From the NCBI GenBank assembly GCA_027024625.1, contig JALVRY010000124.1, positions 1 to 6,340 of the forward strand: a stretch of DNA of 6,340 bases. Reading direction: 5' to 3'. A program made the position numbers and the translations under genes. Below the pieces are notes generated by a model, which was not told where the DNA came from, did no database searches, and saw only the letters and a program-made list of their open reading frames with translations. This document shows positions 6,244-6,340 of this stretch, one piece after another (the first letter of the stretch is position 1; every line of letters begins with the position of its first letter). This DNA is from Thiotrichaceae bacterium (lineage in GTDB: Bacteria; Pseudomonadota; Gammaproteobacteria; Thiotrichales; Thiotrichaceae).

Positions 6244-6249
6244 CTTTAG
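6244..6249. repeat. Target-site duplication, right (CTTTAG)
   Basis: Second CTTTAG, directly after the palindromic element and in the same orientation as 6080-6085. Removing 6086-6249 restores GAGGCTTTAGCCTC, a clean hairpin. Confidence 0.65.
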
Positions 6250-6264
6250 CCTCGCCCGAGACAC

Positions 6265-6282
6265 AAGGTATTTCAATACCTT
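6265..6282. repeat. Central hairpin of the REPIN-like doublet
   Basis: AAGGTATT (6265-6272), a TC centre, then AATACCTT (6275-6282): perfectly complementary. It lies midway between the two inverted REP-like copies, so the unit could fold as three adjacent hairpins or a cloverleaf closed by GGAA/TTCC. Confidence 0.6.
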
Positions 6283-6284
6283 AC

Positions 6285-6308
6285 AGGCGACACTAAAGTG
6301 TCACTTCC
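6285..6308 (-). repeat. REP-like hairpin, right copy (inverted)
   Basis: Read on the minus strand: GGAAGTGA, CA, CTTTAG, TG, TCGCCT. The stem is GTGACAC with GTGTCGC around a TTTA loop, with the T-G wobble at the same place as in the left copy. It matches the rejoined left copy at 19 of 24 positions; four of the five differences are two compensated base pairs. Confidence 0.65.
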
Positions 6309-6340
6309 AATATTTTGGACTTAATCAGTTTCCTTAATAT

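Larger units (their letters stand above)
6070..6257 (+). repeat. REP-like hairpin, left copy, split by insertion
   Basis: The left half is 6070-6085 (GGAAGTGA, GG, CTTTAG) and the right half is 6250-6257 (CC, TCGCCC). Rejoined, they give a 7-bp stem GTGAGGC with GCCTCGC, including one T-G wobble, around a TTTA loop. The 158-bp fold-back element and one copy of the CTTTAG duplication lie between the halves. Confidence 0.6.
6047..6337. repeat. REPIN-like palindromic region, interrupted by a nested element
   Basis: The whole gap after the cytochrome gene is one interrupted palindrome. The outer arms CTGATCAAGT (6059-6068) and ACTTAATCAG (6319-6328) pair with one mismatch, with weaker pairing out to about 6047 and 6337. 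Inside lie two inverted copies of a REP-like hairpin (6070-6085 joined to 6250-6257, and 6285-6308) around a central hairpin (6265-6282). Without the inserted 158-bp element and one CTTTAG, the region would be about 127 bp. It starts just after the cytochrome stop and could serve as its terminator or as an mRNA 3'-end stabiliser. No gene was found here. Confidence 0.65.

Overview
The window looks like ordinary chromosome from an AT-rich (roughly 40% GC by eye) Gammaproteobacterium. The evidence is the gene order: the end of hisE followed by tatA-tatB-tatC is typical of that class, and a beta/gamma-type cofactor-independent phosphoglycerate mutase and a DusA-type tRNA dihydrouridine synthase follow. 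I cannot name a genus from sequence alone.

Layout. 1-201: 3' end of hisE (histidine biosynthesis), truncated by the window edge. 207-364: a 158-bp imperfect palindrome with 13-bp perfect terminal inverted repeats, probably a non-autonomous fold-back (MITE-like) element, then a separate 13-bp stem at 373-417. 452-2092: tatA, tatB and tatC, tightly packed (2-nt gap, then 20-nt overlap), encoding the twin-arginine protein translocase; TatC has an unusual acidic C-terminal tail of about 90 residues. 2142-3713: gpmI, with a GTG start. 3716-3758: a hairpin terminator shared with the convergent dusA (3768-4742, minus strand). A good sigma70-type promoter for dusA lies at 4844-4815 and helps fix the dusA start. 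4845-5135: divergent intergenic region with one perfect hairpin and a 14-bp palindrome. 5136-6044: a secreted three-haem cytochrome made of three tandem cytochrome c5-like domains. 6045-6340: no gene, but nested palindromic repeats.

The most unusual part is the 3' end. The right-hand intergenic region is one large palindrome built from two inverted copies of a ~24-nt REP-like hairpin around a central hairpin. The two copies differ mainly by two compensatory base-pair changes in the stem. A second, unrelated 158-bp full-length palindrome is inserted in the loop of the left copy, flanked by CTTTAG direct repeats, so the empty site can be reconstructed. With the element upstream of tatA, the window holds two different fold-back elements and a REPIN-like doublet, all next to gene ends.

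Functionally the genes are mostly housekeeping. Tat exports folded proteins and GpmI serves glycolysis/gluconeogenesis. DusA modifies tRNA and the cytochrome is a periplasmic electron carrier. The last two have no evident operon partner here. No transposase, CRISPR array, tRNA or rRNA gene was seen.
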